From assembly GCF_004346165.1 (NCBI RefSeq), contig NZ_SLZZ01000013.1:1-64000 (forward strand): a stretch of DNA of 64,000 nt. The letters are read 5' to 3'. The position numbers were made by a program, and so were the translations under genes. Source of the DNA: Muricomes intestini (GTDB lineage Bacteria; Bacillota; Clostridia; Lachnospirales; Lachnospiraceae). This document shows positions 1 to 7,400 of this stretch, one piece after another. The stretch's first letter is position 1. Every line of letters begins with the position of its first letter. Under the pieces are notes generated by a model. The model saw nothing but the letters and a program-made list of their open reading frames with translations. It ran no database searches and was not told where the DNA came from.

Positions 1-290
1 ATGCTCTCTGGGGTAGCCTCGTCTTTTACTACCTCGTCAATCTTCTCCCCGCCTTTATAGACCGCCATGACCGGAAGGCCCAGCACCTTCTGCCCTATGG
101 CAAGGCGGCGTGCCTTGGTGGTGTTCAGGGAAGTAAACTTCATCTTGCCGCCGTAGGTATCTGCGAACTCATGTACCTTCGGCATCAATGCCTGGCAGGG
201 CACACATCCGTCACCGTAAAAATCTACAAATACATAGCCCTGTGCCTTGAGCACTTCCTCTTCAAAGTTTGTCTTGTCAAGATCTTTCAT
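1..290 (-). CDS. trxA: Thioredoxin of glycine reductase type (3' end outside window)
   Basis: Small dithiol electron carrier; in glycine-reducing anaerobes it passes electrons from the NADPH reductase to the selenoprotein GrdA. About 96 residues are visible and the C-terminus lies beyond the left edge. The active site reads GCVPC (Cys29 and Cys32) instead of the usual WCGPC, a variant known from thioredoxins of glycine reductase operons. The ATG at 290-288 has a strong AGGAGG-type Shine-Dalgarno about 6 bases upstream. It is the last visible gene of the grd operon, 108 bases after trxB. grdA, grdC and grdD are not in the window and may lie to the left (inference). Confidence 0.93.
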   Translation of the reverse strand, partial: MKDLDKTNFEEEVLKAQGYVFVDFYGDGCVPCQALMPKVHEFADTYGGKMKFTSLNTTKARRLAIGQKVLGLPVMAVYKGGEKIDEVVKDEATPES

Positions 291-398
291 CTGTTATCTC
301 CTCCTTCTTTTTTGCGATTGAATCTTTTGTGACTGTTCAGAGCCAGACAGTGGGAAAGCCACTGGTTTTCGAGCTTGCCTCGTTAAGTTCAGGCGAGT

Positions 399-1343
399 TT
401 AGAAATAGTCGGACAGGCTTCTCTCCACCTGCACTGCCGCAATAGCGCCATCCGCCGATGCGGTGACAACCTGCCGGAGGCTCTTCACCCGCACATCTCC
501 CGCCGCATAAACTCCGGGAATATTGGTGTGCATATCCTCGTCTGTCTTGATATATCCTCTTTCATCCATATGGAGGATCCCTTCAAACACCTTGGTGTTG
601 GGAATCATACCAATAAATCCAAACACCCCGAACATTCCGTCCTCCGGATCCGCGTCTATCTTTCTCGTCTCCCCGGTCTTTACATTCTTCACGGCCATCC
701 CCTGGAGGATGTCATCCCCGTAAAGCTCTTCCACAACGCTGTCCCACATAAAATGCAGCTTTGGATTGGCGAAGGCCTTCTCCTGTATGGACTTTGCGGC
801 GCGCAGCTCATTCCTTCTGTGAATAACCGTCACCTTCCTGGCAAATTTGGTCAGATACATGGCTTCCTCGACGGCAGAATCACCGCCGCCGACTACAAAT
901 ACTTCCAAGTCTTCAAAAAAGTTTGCGTCACAGGTGGCACAGTAGGAGACTCCTTTTCCAAGATATTCTCTTTCCCCCTTGCACCCGATTGGTCTTGGGT
1001 GGGCGCCTGTGGCAATAATCACATTTTTGCCCTTGTACTCTTCCTTTTCGCCCTTTAAAACTTTCACTTCGCCTTCCAGGGAAACTTCCTTGATTGTGTC
1101 GGAGACACGCTCTGCACCGAATTTTACCGACTGTGCTGTCATCCTCGCAATCAGCTCCGGTCCCGATTCTCCATCTACCATCTGTCCTGGATAGTTCTCA
1201 ATCTCATCTGTGATAGCAATCTGCCCGCCGTCCTGGCCCTTCTCGATGATCAGCGTGGAGAGACGGCTCCTGCCTGCGTACAACCCGGCAGATAATCCTG
1301 CCGGACCTCCTCCCAGAATAATTACATCATAAATTTTATCCAT
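399..1343 (-). CDS. trxB: Thioredoxin reductase
   Basis: NADPH-dependent flavoprotein (314 residues) that reduces thioredoxin in the cytoplasm. It has an N-terminal FAD-binding GGGPAG (residues 11-16), the redox-active CATC (135-138), an NADPH-binding GGGDSA (152-157) and a C-terminal AAGD motif. Length is normal for low-molecular-weight TrxB. I chose the ATG at 1343, giving MDKIYDV, because the flavin fold begins just after it and a GA-rich ribosome site precedes it. A longer reading adds 12 residues with no family match. It lies between grdB and trxA, so its electrons most likely feed glycine reductase. Confidence 0.95.
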   Translation of the reverse strand: MDKIYDVIILGGGPAGLSAGLYAGRSRLSTLIIEKGQDGGQIAITDEIENYPGQMVDGESGPELIARMTAQSVKFGAERVSDTIKEVSLEGEVKVLKGEKEEYKGKNVIIATGAHPRPIGCKGEREYLGKGVSYCATCDANFFEDLEVFVVGGGDSAVEEAMYLTKFARKVTVIHRRNELRAAKSIQEKAFANPKLHFMWDSVVEELYGDDILQGMAVKNVKTGETRKIDADPEDGMFGVFGFIGMIPNTKVFEGILHMDERGYIKTDEDMHTNIPGVYAAGDVRVKSLRQVVTASADGAIAAVQVERSLSDYF

Positions 1344-1419
1344 TTTTTCTCTCTTCCCAGTGCACTGTCGCATTAACACTTCGCAAAATAGCTTGCCTGA
1401 AAGTCAATGAGACAGCACA

Positions 1420-2733
1420 CTAATCTTCAAATATTGTCTGCCCGTCTACCTCTGTAGTTAAAGCTTCCAGGGCTTTCATGACAATTTTACGGCGAAGTGC
1501 TTTCTCTTCGTCTTTCTTTAGAGCAGGATTTCCAAGAGGATGTGGGATTGCAATTGCCGGAACGATTCTATTTGCCCCTACTGTCATGGAAATCGGTGTT
1601 ACTGTACAAATGTGCACTACAGGCAGCCCTGCTCTCTCTAATTCCTTAACCATCGTTGCACCGCAACGAGTACAGGTGCCTCAAGTGGAGGTCAAGATTA
1701 CTGCATCCACACCGTCGGCCTTCAATTTCCGGCCAATCTCGGCGGCAAATGCTTTCGCAGAAGCAACTGCTGTTCCATTTCCTACAGTTGTATAAAACAA
1801 ATGGTGAAGCTCTCCTATAACCCCTTCTTTCTCCATGTCCCGGAGTACATCAATAGGCAATACTCTGTCTGCATCCTGATTCGCATATACCGGATCATAT
1901 CCTCCATGAGCCGTTTCATAGGTATCCTCTGTCAGATCTGTCACTCCTGTAATGTCATATTCACCATAATGAGATGCACTAGAGCTTTCTATGTGGTCTG
2001 GATTTCCTTTCGGCACGATACCACCGGAGGTAACAAGGGCAATCTTTGCATGTGCCAAGTCCTTTACTGCCGGGTTTGGAGCCACTCTGTCAAAGTTTGG
2101 CATAGGATATTCTGTCTCAAAGGGTTTGCCCGCTAGTTTTTTTAGAAGCATATCAACGGCTCTTGCTGAGCCCCGCTTCTTCTCAAAGAAGTTGACTCTG
2201 ATGCCATTTGGCATATAGCCTTCTTCCGCAGAGGCACCTACAGGCTCACCTTTCCCAAGCTTTAATGCCAGAGGTGCCATTTTTGCTACTGCTCCGCGCA
2301 TGCCGGCTGCATTATTTTTCGTGGCAATCATGTATACATGATTTTTAAACATATCTGCACCCGGATTCTCAACATACATGCCGGTAACAGCGGGAATCCC
2401 CAGTTCCTCCTGCACCGCGGCTGCAATCGTACCGCATGCAACACCGTAACGCCCCGCGTTAAAAGCCGGTCCTGCAATAAATACATCTGGCTTCTGTTCT
2501 TTCACCATGGCTAATATATCTGCCTTTGCCTTTTCCAGATTTTCATTAAAATAAGAATCTCCGCACACTATTGTAGCGATAATTTCCGCCTCATCTTTAA
2601 AATTTGCCGCAAATGCCAGCCCCGGGCCAACTGTCTCTCCGACACGCAGCTCTGCCGGGTAGTCAGCTTTTTCTTCTCCGCCTATCTGAGCAAAAAACTG
2701 GTTAATATAATGAACAACTTTTATCTTTGCCAT
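1420..2733 (-). CDS. grdB: Glycine reductase component B, selenocysteine-containing gamma subunit
   Basis: Substrate-binding selenoprotein subunit of component B, which activates glycine for reductive deamination to acetyl phosphate. The gene is one reading frame of 437 codons with an in-frame TGA at 1683-1681 (codon 351), read as selenocysteine. The flanking residues are STUGTCTRCGATMVKE, the GrdB redox motif UxxCxxC. A SECIS-like hairpin follows the TGA. The ATG at 2733 (MAKIKVV) has an AGGAGGAG ribosome site 6 bases upstream and starts 13 bases after the grdE stop. A caller ignoring recoding would split it at 1681. The riboswitch in front of the operon favours glycine over sarcosine or betaine as substrate (inference). 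Confidence 0.96.
1654..1668 (-). promoter_or_regulatory. SECIS-like hairpin for selenocysteine insertion in grdB
   Basis: On the minus strand, 12 bases after the TGA, CGTTGC pairs perfectly with GCAACG around a GGT loop. Bacterial SECIS elements place a short stem with a G and U in the loop within the coding region just downstream of the UGA, where SelB binds. The position and loop fit. The outer GCACC/GGTGC complementarity overlaps the same bases and may be an alternative fold. Confidence 0.75.
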
Positions 2734-2746
2734 TTTCTCTCCTCCT

Positions 2747-4027
2747 CTACCTTGCACTCAGTTTATTGAAACCTGTCTCATTTGTTGCACCTGTGATAAC
2801 CTGCAGCTCCACTTCCAGAGAGCCGTCTTCGTGCAGAGTTTGTTCACTTGCTCCTGCGATTTTTGTTATATAATCGAGAGTTCCAATGACCTTGTCAAGT
2901 TTTGGAAGGATAACAACCTGGTTTGCATTTCCCCCTGTAATTACCGCATCCGCCGCAGTATCGGCATCCGCAAGAGACTGGGATTTTCCATCCCTGCCTG
3001 CATACTCGTCCGTGATAATAACGGTTTTAATTCCTTCTGCCTCAATCTTCTTGCAGTTCATAATTAGATCTGTGTCCGGATTTCCGAATCCCTCCTGAGA
3101 CACGATTACACCGTCAAGATCCAGCATTCGGCAAAGCTTTGCTGTCCAGTCTGAGGAGCGCTGCTTATCCGCCAGGTAAACATTTTCATTGGTGATAATC
3201 TGACATACAAAATTCAGTGTTTTCCCATGCTGTTCAAACAGATCATGTACGACCGGATTGTTCAAATGTACATAAGTAGGATTCTTGTCACATGCAGATA
3301 CACAGTTGCCGGACACAATTGCTCCATCCATTATTTCTGTAGGACTTAAGATTGTCGGGACAATTCTTTTTGCATCCACTCCATACACATAAGTATCGTG
3401 CAGAAGCCCCTGACTCTGTAGCATCTGTACATATGCCACCCTTGGAAGCTCCGGGTATTTTTCGATTCCTTCTTTCAATCCGCAGGTTTCATATACTGTC
3501 GTCTCATCCGGTGTCAGGGTGCGTGCTAATTCCCCAATATAAACAGCTACCCTGAAGCCTGCAAGTCTTACCGCTTTTTCATATTCATGAGGCTCAATTC
3601 CTTCCTGTGCCCCGCATACCATAACCAGATTCAATGTCTTAGAGAACGGTGTGTACTCTGCGCCCGGGCCGGTCATGTCGATAACCCCTTCCTGGAAGCC
3701 TACAATCTTGCCGGCTGTCACTACAGCCATTCCCTTTAATGCATATGTCTTTCCTTCTCCAACTGTATCTGTCTTCGAGATAATGCCCGGGAAGATTCCC
3801 CCTCTTCCCTCAACCTTAACCCTAGGTTCAATTACATCCTTCACTGGTGTGATCCTGACTGACGCCCCCGGTCTTGCAATATCAAAGGATACGCTTTTTA
3901 ACTTTTCATCTTCAAGAGCAGTCTCCCGGACAGCCTTCTCGGACACATAAAGGATTCCGTCTTGAATTCTGGACTCTTCGGAAAACCGGATATCCTTTAT
4001 GTGAATATACCCCATCTCTAATTTCAC
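2747..4027 (-). CDS. grdE: Glycine reductase component B precursor (alpha and beta subunits)
   Basis: Proprotein of 426 residues that self-cleaves at an Asn-Cys bond to give the two smaller component B subunits; the new N-terminal Cys becomes the carbonyl group that binds the amine substrate. The motif SGNCVSACDKN places the cleavage Cys at residue 242, as in characterised GrdE proteins. I chose the GTG at 4027 (MKLEMGYIHIKDI): AAGGAGGT lies 9 bases upstream, whereas a TTG at 4033 would be only about 3 bases from it. It follows grdX by 78 bases and precedes grdB by 13. Confidence 0.94.
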   Translation of the reverse strand: MKLEMGYIHIKDIRFSEESRIQDGILYVSEKAVRETALEDEKLKSVSFDIARPGASVRITPVKDVIEPRVKVEGRGGIFPGIISKTDTVGEGKTYALKGMAVVTAGKIVGFQEGVIDMTGPGAEYTPFSKTLNLVMVCGAQEGIEPHEYEKAVRLAGFRVAVYIGELARTLTPDETTVYETCGLKEGIEKYPELPRVAYVQMLQSQGLLHDTYVYGVDAKRIVPTILSPTEIMDGAIVSGNCVSACDKNPTYVHLNNPVVHDLFEQHGKTLNFVCQIITNENVYLADKQRSSDWTAKLCRMLDLDGVIVSQEGFGNPDTDLIMNCKKIEAEGIKTVIITDEYAGRDGKSQSLADADTAADAVITGGNANQVVILPKLDKVIGTLDYITKIAGASEQTLHEDGSLEVELQVITGATNETGFNKLSAR

Positions 4028-4105
4028 TTGCAACTACCTCCTTAAAATGTATTTTTTTAACTGCAACGAACTTAAAACTTCTCTCAATGAACCAAAATAA
4101 TGCTG

Positions 4106-4492
4106 TCAGATTTCTGCTGATTCCAGCGCACTTTTTAATAAAGTCCAATCAATCAATTGAAAATCCTTATATACCCCTGCTCCATATAAGTCCGCTTTAA
4201 ATGCAAACTTTCCACAGGCCTCAATGGCATTTTCAATGAGTTCCAAAGACTCTATATCCGGCTCCATCCCCTTTCCCGTTGTAATGATTATAGACTTGTA
4301 TGGTGTTTCCTTAGGCTTTACACTTCCTGATAGCGGATGTGATAAAAGCCGGTGTCCCTCATGTATCCGGTCTCTGACCTCTTTTAAAATTTCTTCATAG
4401 GAAATGTCGTGATAGATGACATAGTGTGTCTCTCTTAGTTTTCCCAGAACTAAGGGATTATTCGTAATAATTTCGAAATTGTTTTGGGCCAT
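4106..4492 (-). CDS. grdX: GrdX family protein
   Basis: Protein of 128 residues found at the head of glycine, sarcosine and betaine reductase operons; its biochemical role is not established. The N-terminal half (ITNNPLV..., YHDISYEEIL) and the KSIIITTGKG segment are typical of the family. The ATG at 4492 is preceded by AAAGGAG. It is the first gene after the glycine riboswitch and terminator, so it reports on the whole operon's control. No signal peptide or membrane segment is visible. Confidence 0.9.
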   Translation of the reverse strand: MAQNNFEIITNNPLVLGKLRETHYVIYHDISYEEILKEVRDRIHEGHRLLSHPLSGSVKPKETPYKSIIITTGKGMEPDIESLELIENAIEACGKFAFKADLYGAGVYKDFQLIDWTLLKSALESAEI

Positions 4493-4524
4493 TCATATGC
4501 TCCTTTCAGCATCCTTTTCTGTAT

Positions 4525-4569
4525 AAAAAAAGACAGAGACGCACATTTACACAAATGCGTCTCTGTCTT
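4525..4569 (-). terminator. Riboswitch-controlled intrinsic terminator before grdX
   Basis: A 14 bp perfect stem (4530-4543 with 4556-4569) is followed on the minus strand by seven T residues (4531-4525). The 5' arm contains the ACAGAG that also forms the 3' side of the second glycine aptamer P1 helix. Ligand binding and termination therefore look mutually exclusive, which predicts that glycine turns the operon on (inference). Confidence 0.88.
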
Positions 4570-4827
4570 ATGACCTGAAAGATTCTCCCTGCGGCAGGAA
4601 TTGCTTCTTCGGTGTCAAGTCAAAGACCCTGCAGCAAGCTGCGGGGTATTTGATCCTCGCGGCAGTCGCCAAATGGAAATGCAAGCATTTCCATTTGGCT
4701 CGTTGCTCGCGGGAATAAATAACTTTCCAGAGTTTCGTCAAATTCCAGTCCTTTTACCTGAGAGCTTTTACGCCTGTTCCCCTTCGGTTCCACAATCAAA
4801 TATGGCTTCTCCTGGAATTATCAATCG
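4548..4827 (-). promoter_or_regulatory. Tandem glycine riboswitch with an insert in aptamer II
   Basis: Two glycine aptamers are recognisable on the minus strand. Aptamer I (about 4827-4750) has CCAGGAGAAG, ACCGAAGGGG and CTCTCAGGTAAAAGGACTGG. A linker AATTTGACGAA leads to aptamer II, which starts with ACTCTGGAAAG and, after about 130 bases, resumes with CACCGAAGAAGCAA, TCTTTCAGG and GACAGAG. The spacing between GGAAAG and CACCGAAG is normally a short hairpin; here it holds a palindromic repeat. The element lies between a good promoter and grdX, so it should sense glycine for the reductase operon. Confidence 0.9.
4618..4719. repeat. Composite palindromic repeat inside the glycine riboswitch
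   Basis: About 102 bases made of two palindromes: a roughly 10 bp inverted repeat around 4625-4648 and a perfect 15 bp inverted repeat with a 2-base centre at 4668-4699, flanked by partly complementary CGCGGCA and TGCTCGCG. A second diverged copy lies at 28082-28215 in the same orientation. It occupies the hairpin position of aptamer II, within 3 bases of the conserved CACCGAAG. Confidence 0.85.
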
Positions 4828-4850
4828 AGAATACTATATGTCTTTTCTAT

Positions 4851-4879
4851 ATATTAGCACTTACTATTGCATTTATCAA
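4851..4879 (-). promoter_or_regulatory. Sigma-A type promoter of the grd operon
   Basis: The minus strand shows TTGATA (4879-4874), a 17-base spacer and TAATAT (4856-4851). Transcription would start about 20 bases before aptamer I, which fits a riboswitch leader. Confidence 0.75.
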
Positions 4880-4929
4880 TGGAGGATTTATACATAAACT
4901 CTAAAACTTTTTTATACACTTTTACCAAA

Positions 4930-5529
4930 TTATTCTGCAAATTTTCTTATTCTAAGACTTACTCCCAATTTGTTCGCCAGGGCTTTGCTGGCTTCTATCT
5001 GTTCCTCAGGCAGAACATCCACAATAGACACCTTTACCTGCGGAATCATGTCCCTGCACTCTGATATGAAATCTTGCATAGCCTCAAAGGCATTTTCAAA
5101 TTTAGGCCGGGTAACCTTTATGTATTCATCCTTTGTAGGGGCATTGAGGCTGATAGATACAGAATCCACCACACCGGCAAGAATAGGAACGATATCTTTC
5201 TTATGATAAAGATTCCCCAAACCGTTTGTATTTACTCGGATGGACAGCCCATATTTCTCTTTTGCATATCTGGCCGATTCTATTAAATTTTCCAGAGCGC
5301 AGGTCGGCTCGCCATATCCGCAATAAACCAGTTCGCTGAATCCCCCAAAGTCAAATTCATCCATTGCAGCCTTAATTTCTTCCAGCGTCGGATCCTTTTT
5401 ATGCCAAAGCGTACTGGAATCCCCTATGCCATTCTCGTGGCTGCGGATGCAGAAGCGGCAGCTGCAGTCACACAGGTTGGTAATATTTGCATAGACCTGT
5501 TCATTATAAACATACAAAATATCAGCCAT
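4930..5529 (-). CDS. Radical SAM protein, TatD-associated type
   Basis: Short radical SAM enzyme of 199 residues. The cluster motif CDCSCRFC fits CxxxCxxC and lies about 20 residues from the start, followed by a YCGYGEPT segment that matches the SAM-binding GGE region and an NTNG strand. It resembles the family often found beside TatD nucleases; the substrate is unknown. The ATG at 5529 (MADILYV) is chosen because GGAGG lies 6 bases before it; the upstream in-frame ATG overlaps that ribosome site. The TatD gene itself is absent here. It is the last gene after pdxK and the S component. Confidence 0.8.
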   Translation of the reverse strand: MADILYVYNEQVYANITNLCDCSCRFCIRSHENGIGDSSTLWHKKDPTLEEIKAAMDEFDFGGFSELVYCGYGEPTCALENLIESARYAKEKYGLSIRVNTNGLGNLYHKKDIVPILAGVVDSVSISLNAPTKDEYIKVTRPKFENAFEAMQDFISECRDMIPQVKVSIVDVLPEEQIEASKALANKLGVSLRIRKFAE

Positions 5530-5554
5530 TTTTTCCTCCATTCTTTGTCGGTTA

Positions 5555-6070
5555 TTATAAATTCAGCATCTTCTGTGTTTTGCTTTTAACCTGCGCCTTA
5601 TCCATAGATGCCCCTAATATCAGAAAAATTAGTGCGCTCCCCCCTGACTGTATTATACTTCCAGGCAGGGATATCACAGCCGCCGTAAAGGAGCCAAATA
5701 AAATTCCTTCTGTCAAGTAATATCCTCCCGCTGTAATTATTGCGGCAATAAACGGTGCTGCAATATTTCTTCTTGTCAGGATTCTTCCCTCCCTGCTCGT
5801 AAAAGGCAAGGTAATAAGCGCCTTTATTATAATCGTGGCAGGTGCCCACATTGGCGCCGTCAGTAAGTCCGCCGCACCTCCTCCGATAGCTGCCGCTGCC
5901 AACGCATACGGTCTGGGCAGAAAAACGGCCGCCATATAAATCAATGTATCTCCAAAATGGATATATCCGCCATTTGCCCCATATGGTATATGGCAGATGT
6001 AAGCCGTCATTACTGTGATCATGGCTGCAAACAGCCCTGCTGTTGTTATTTTTGATGTCCTATTCCGCAT
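5555..6070 (-). CDS. ECF transporter S component, probably for a vitamin B6 form
   Basis: Integral membrane protein of 171 residues with about five or six hydrophobic segments and the small-residue pattern of energy-coupling-factor substrate-binding subunits. It would work with shared EcfA/EcfT proteins not encoded here. The GGAGG site is 8 bases before the ATG at 6070, only 15 bases after the pyridoxal kinase stop. The partnership with a B6 kinase suggests pyridoxal or pyridoxine as ligand (inference); thiamine precursors are an alternative because related S components carry them. Confidence 0.78.
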   Translation of the reverse strand: MRNRTSKITTAGLFAAMITVMTAYICHIPYGANGGYIHFGDTLIYMAAVFLPRPYALAAAAIGGGAADLLTAPMWAPATIIIKALITLPFTSREGRILTRRNIAAPFIAAIITAGGYYLTEGILFGSFTAAVISLPGSIIQSGGSALIFLILGASMDKAQVKSKTQKMLNL

Positions 6071-6085
6071 CTTTTCCGCCTCCGC

Positions 6086-6937
6086 TTACATAAGAATTCC
6101 CAAATACTTTTCATAATTCACGCCGTCATTTCGGGGGACATCCTCTTCTACAGAATCCACAATAGCTTTCTCAATAAATCTACCCGCCAATTCTATACAC
6201 TCTGATACCTTATCTCCCCTTGCCATCCCCCCGGCTAGGACAGACGCAAACAAGTCACCGGTACCGGAATAACTTCCGCCGACATAAGGAAACGCTGAAA
6301 TAGATGACTGCTTTTCTGTGACAGCCAGATTTCCCATTTTTAAAATGCCGTCATCACTATCCAGAAAGTGAACTCCTGTCACCACAACTGTCTTCAATCC
6401 CCGCTTTACCAAATTCCGGGCCAGCTGTTCAATAATTTTCAGCAAGTGCTTTTCATCCGTCATCTCCTGAATCATCCGATAGTTCGTATCTGTCAGCAGA
6501 CAAAGCTCCGTCAGATTAGGTGTTATAATATCTGCACGCGCCGCCAATTCTTTCATCAAATCACAAATATTTTCAGAAAACATATCAAATACTTTTCCGT
6601 CATCTCCCAGAACCGGATCCACCAGGAGGAAAGTCTTTTTCTTATGAAACGTATCCAGAAAGTCAAAAATGTTCTCAATCTGCTGTTCACTTGCCACAAA
6701 TCCGGTATAAATCCCGTCAAATTCCGCCCCCATTTTTTCCCATTCCCTCTGGAAATAGTGCATTCTATCTGTATAATCATCACAATAATAGCTTGGATAT
6801 CCGGTCTGCGCACTTAATACCGCCGTCGGCAGGGGACAGGGCTGCACACCCATAGCAGCTATTACCGGAATAGCCGCCGTCAGCGAGCAGCGCCCAAAAC
6901 CGGATAAATCATTGATGACAGCAATCTTCTTCGTCAT
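6086..6937 (-). CDS. pdxK: Pyridoxal/pyridoxamine kinase
   Basis: ATP-dependent kinase (283 residues) of the ribokinase-like PdxK/PdxY family that phosphorylates pyridoxal, pyridoxamine or pyridoxine. Visible motifs are the N-terminal NDLSGFGRCSL and TAVLSAQTG, the VDPVLGDDG Mg-ATP region, DIITPNLTEL, and the GTGD catalytic loop near residue 229. The ATG at 6937 is chosen over a TTG two codons upstream because GAGGG lies 6 bases before it. The next gene, an ECF S component, probably imports its substrate. The symbol could equally be pdxY. Confidence 0.9.
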   Translation of the reverse strand: MTKKIAVINDLSGFGRCSLTAAIPVIAAMGVQPCPLPTAVLSAQTGYPSYYCDDYTDRMHYFQREWEKMGAEFDGIYTGFVASEQQIENIFDFLDTFHKKKTFLLVDPVLGDDGKVFDMFSENICDLMKELAARADIITPNLTELCLLTDTNYRMIQEMTDEKHLLKIIEQLARNLVKRGLKTVVVTGVHFLDSDDGILKMGNLAVTEKQSSISAFPYVGGSYSGTGDLFASVLAGGMARGDKVSECIELAGRFIEKAIVDSVEEDVPRNDGVNYEKYLGILM

Positions 6938-7052
6938 GTTCAACCCTCACATAGTATAAAAACTTTTAGTATTATTACTGCCTGTTATCATATCACAATA
7001 CTGGTTCACTCTAAATGTCCAGTTATTAAGATTTCAACCAGTCCAGTTATAA

Positions 7053-7134
7053 AAAGGGACTGACCCTTTTGAACGCCATTTTCTGAATTGTTGCAACAGT
7101 TCAGAAAATAGTCTGCAAAAGGTCAGTCCCCTTT
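7053..7134. repeat. Nested inverted repeat
   Basis: A long imperfect palindrome: AAAGGGACTGACCCTTTTG (7053-7071) faces CAAAAGGTCAGTCCCCTTTG (7115-7134). A second inverted repeat (ATTTTCTGAA with TTCAGAAAAT, 7078-7109) fills the middle. It lies after the pdxK promoter region and before rsmH. Related sequence occurs at 16678-16717. Confidence 0.75.
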
Positions 7135-7177
7135 GCAATAAGTATACATTTGATATTGCAACGTATATTTGATATCA

Positions 7178-7363
7178 TGATACGAGGGTCAAAAGGTTAT
7201 GCGTTTCATGCTAGCATGAAAAAGCATAACTTTGGAACCCCTAAAACATGAGAAAGAAGCCCGAGTAGGGCGGATTTCGAATGTTTTTAGGATTGCGGGA
7301 GCACAAAGTGCGGAGCAATCCGTAGGTATCATGGAGGCAAAATACTTTTTGACCTCAACATCA
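7178..7363. repeat. Composite of GGGTCAAAAGG-type palindromic repeats
   Basis: This stretch holds two members of a dispersed family. The first (7178-7251) runs from TGATACGAGGGTCAAAAGG to CTTTGGAACCCC and has a central palindrome with TTATGC/GCATAA arms. The second (7325-7363) is a short internally deleted form. Between them, GGATTGC and GCAATCC form another inverted repeat near 7294-7323. Apart from these repeats, the 463 bases between pdxK and rsmH show nothing else I recognise. Confidence 0.7.
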
Positions 7364-7400
7364 TATGTTAAAAATGGATATTTGAAAAGGTGGAAACATA

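Noticed and set aside
1420-1653. A separate short protein downstream of a GrdB that ends at 1681
   Set aside because: The TGA at 1683-1681 lies in the invariant selenocysteine position and the following residues continue the GrdB family sequence.
6368-6817. Plus-strand open frame opposite pdxK
   Set aside because: It is a shadow of the pyridoxal kinase gene with no ribosome site; composition is Cys/His/Ile-rich as expected for antisense frames.
7053-7363. CRISPR array
   Set aside because: Palindromes here are not evenly spaced direct repeats with unique spacers, and no cas genes occur in the window.
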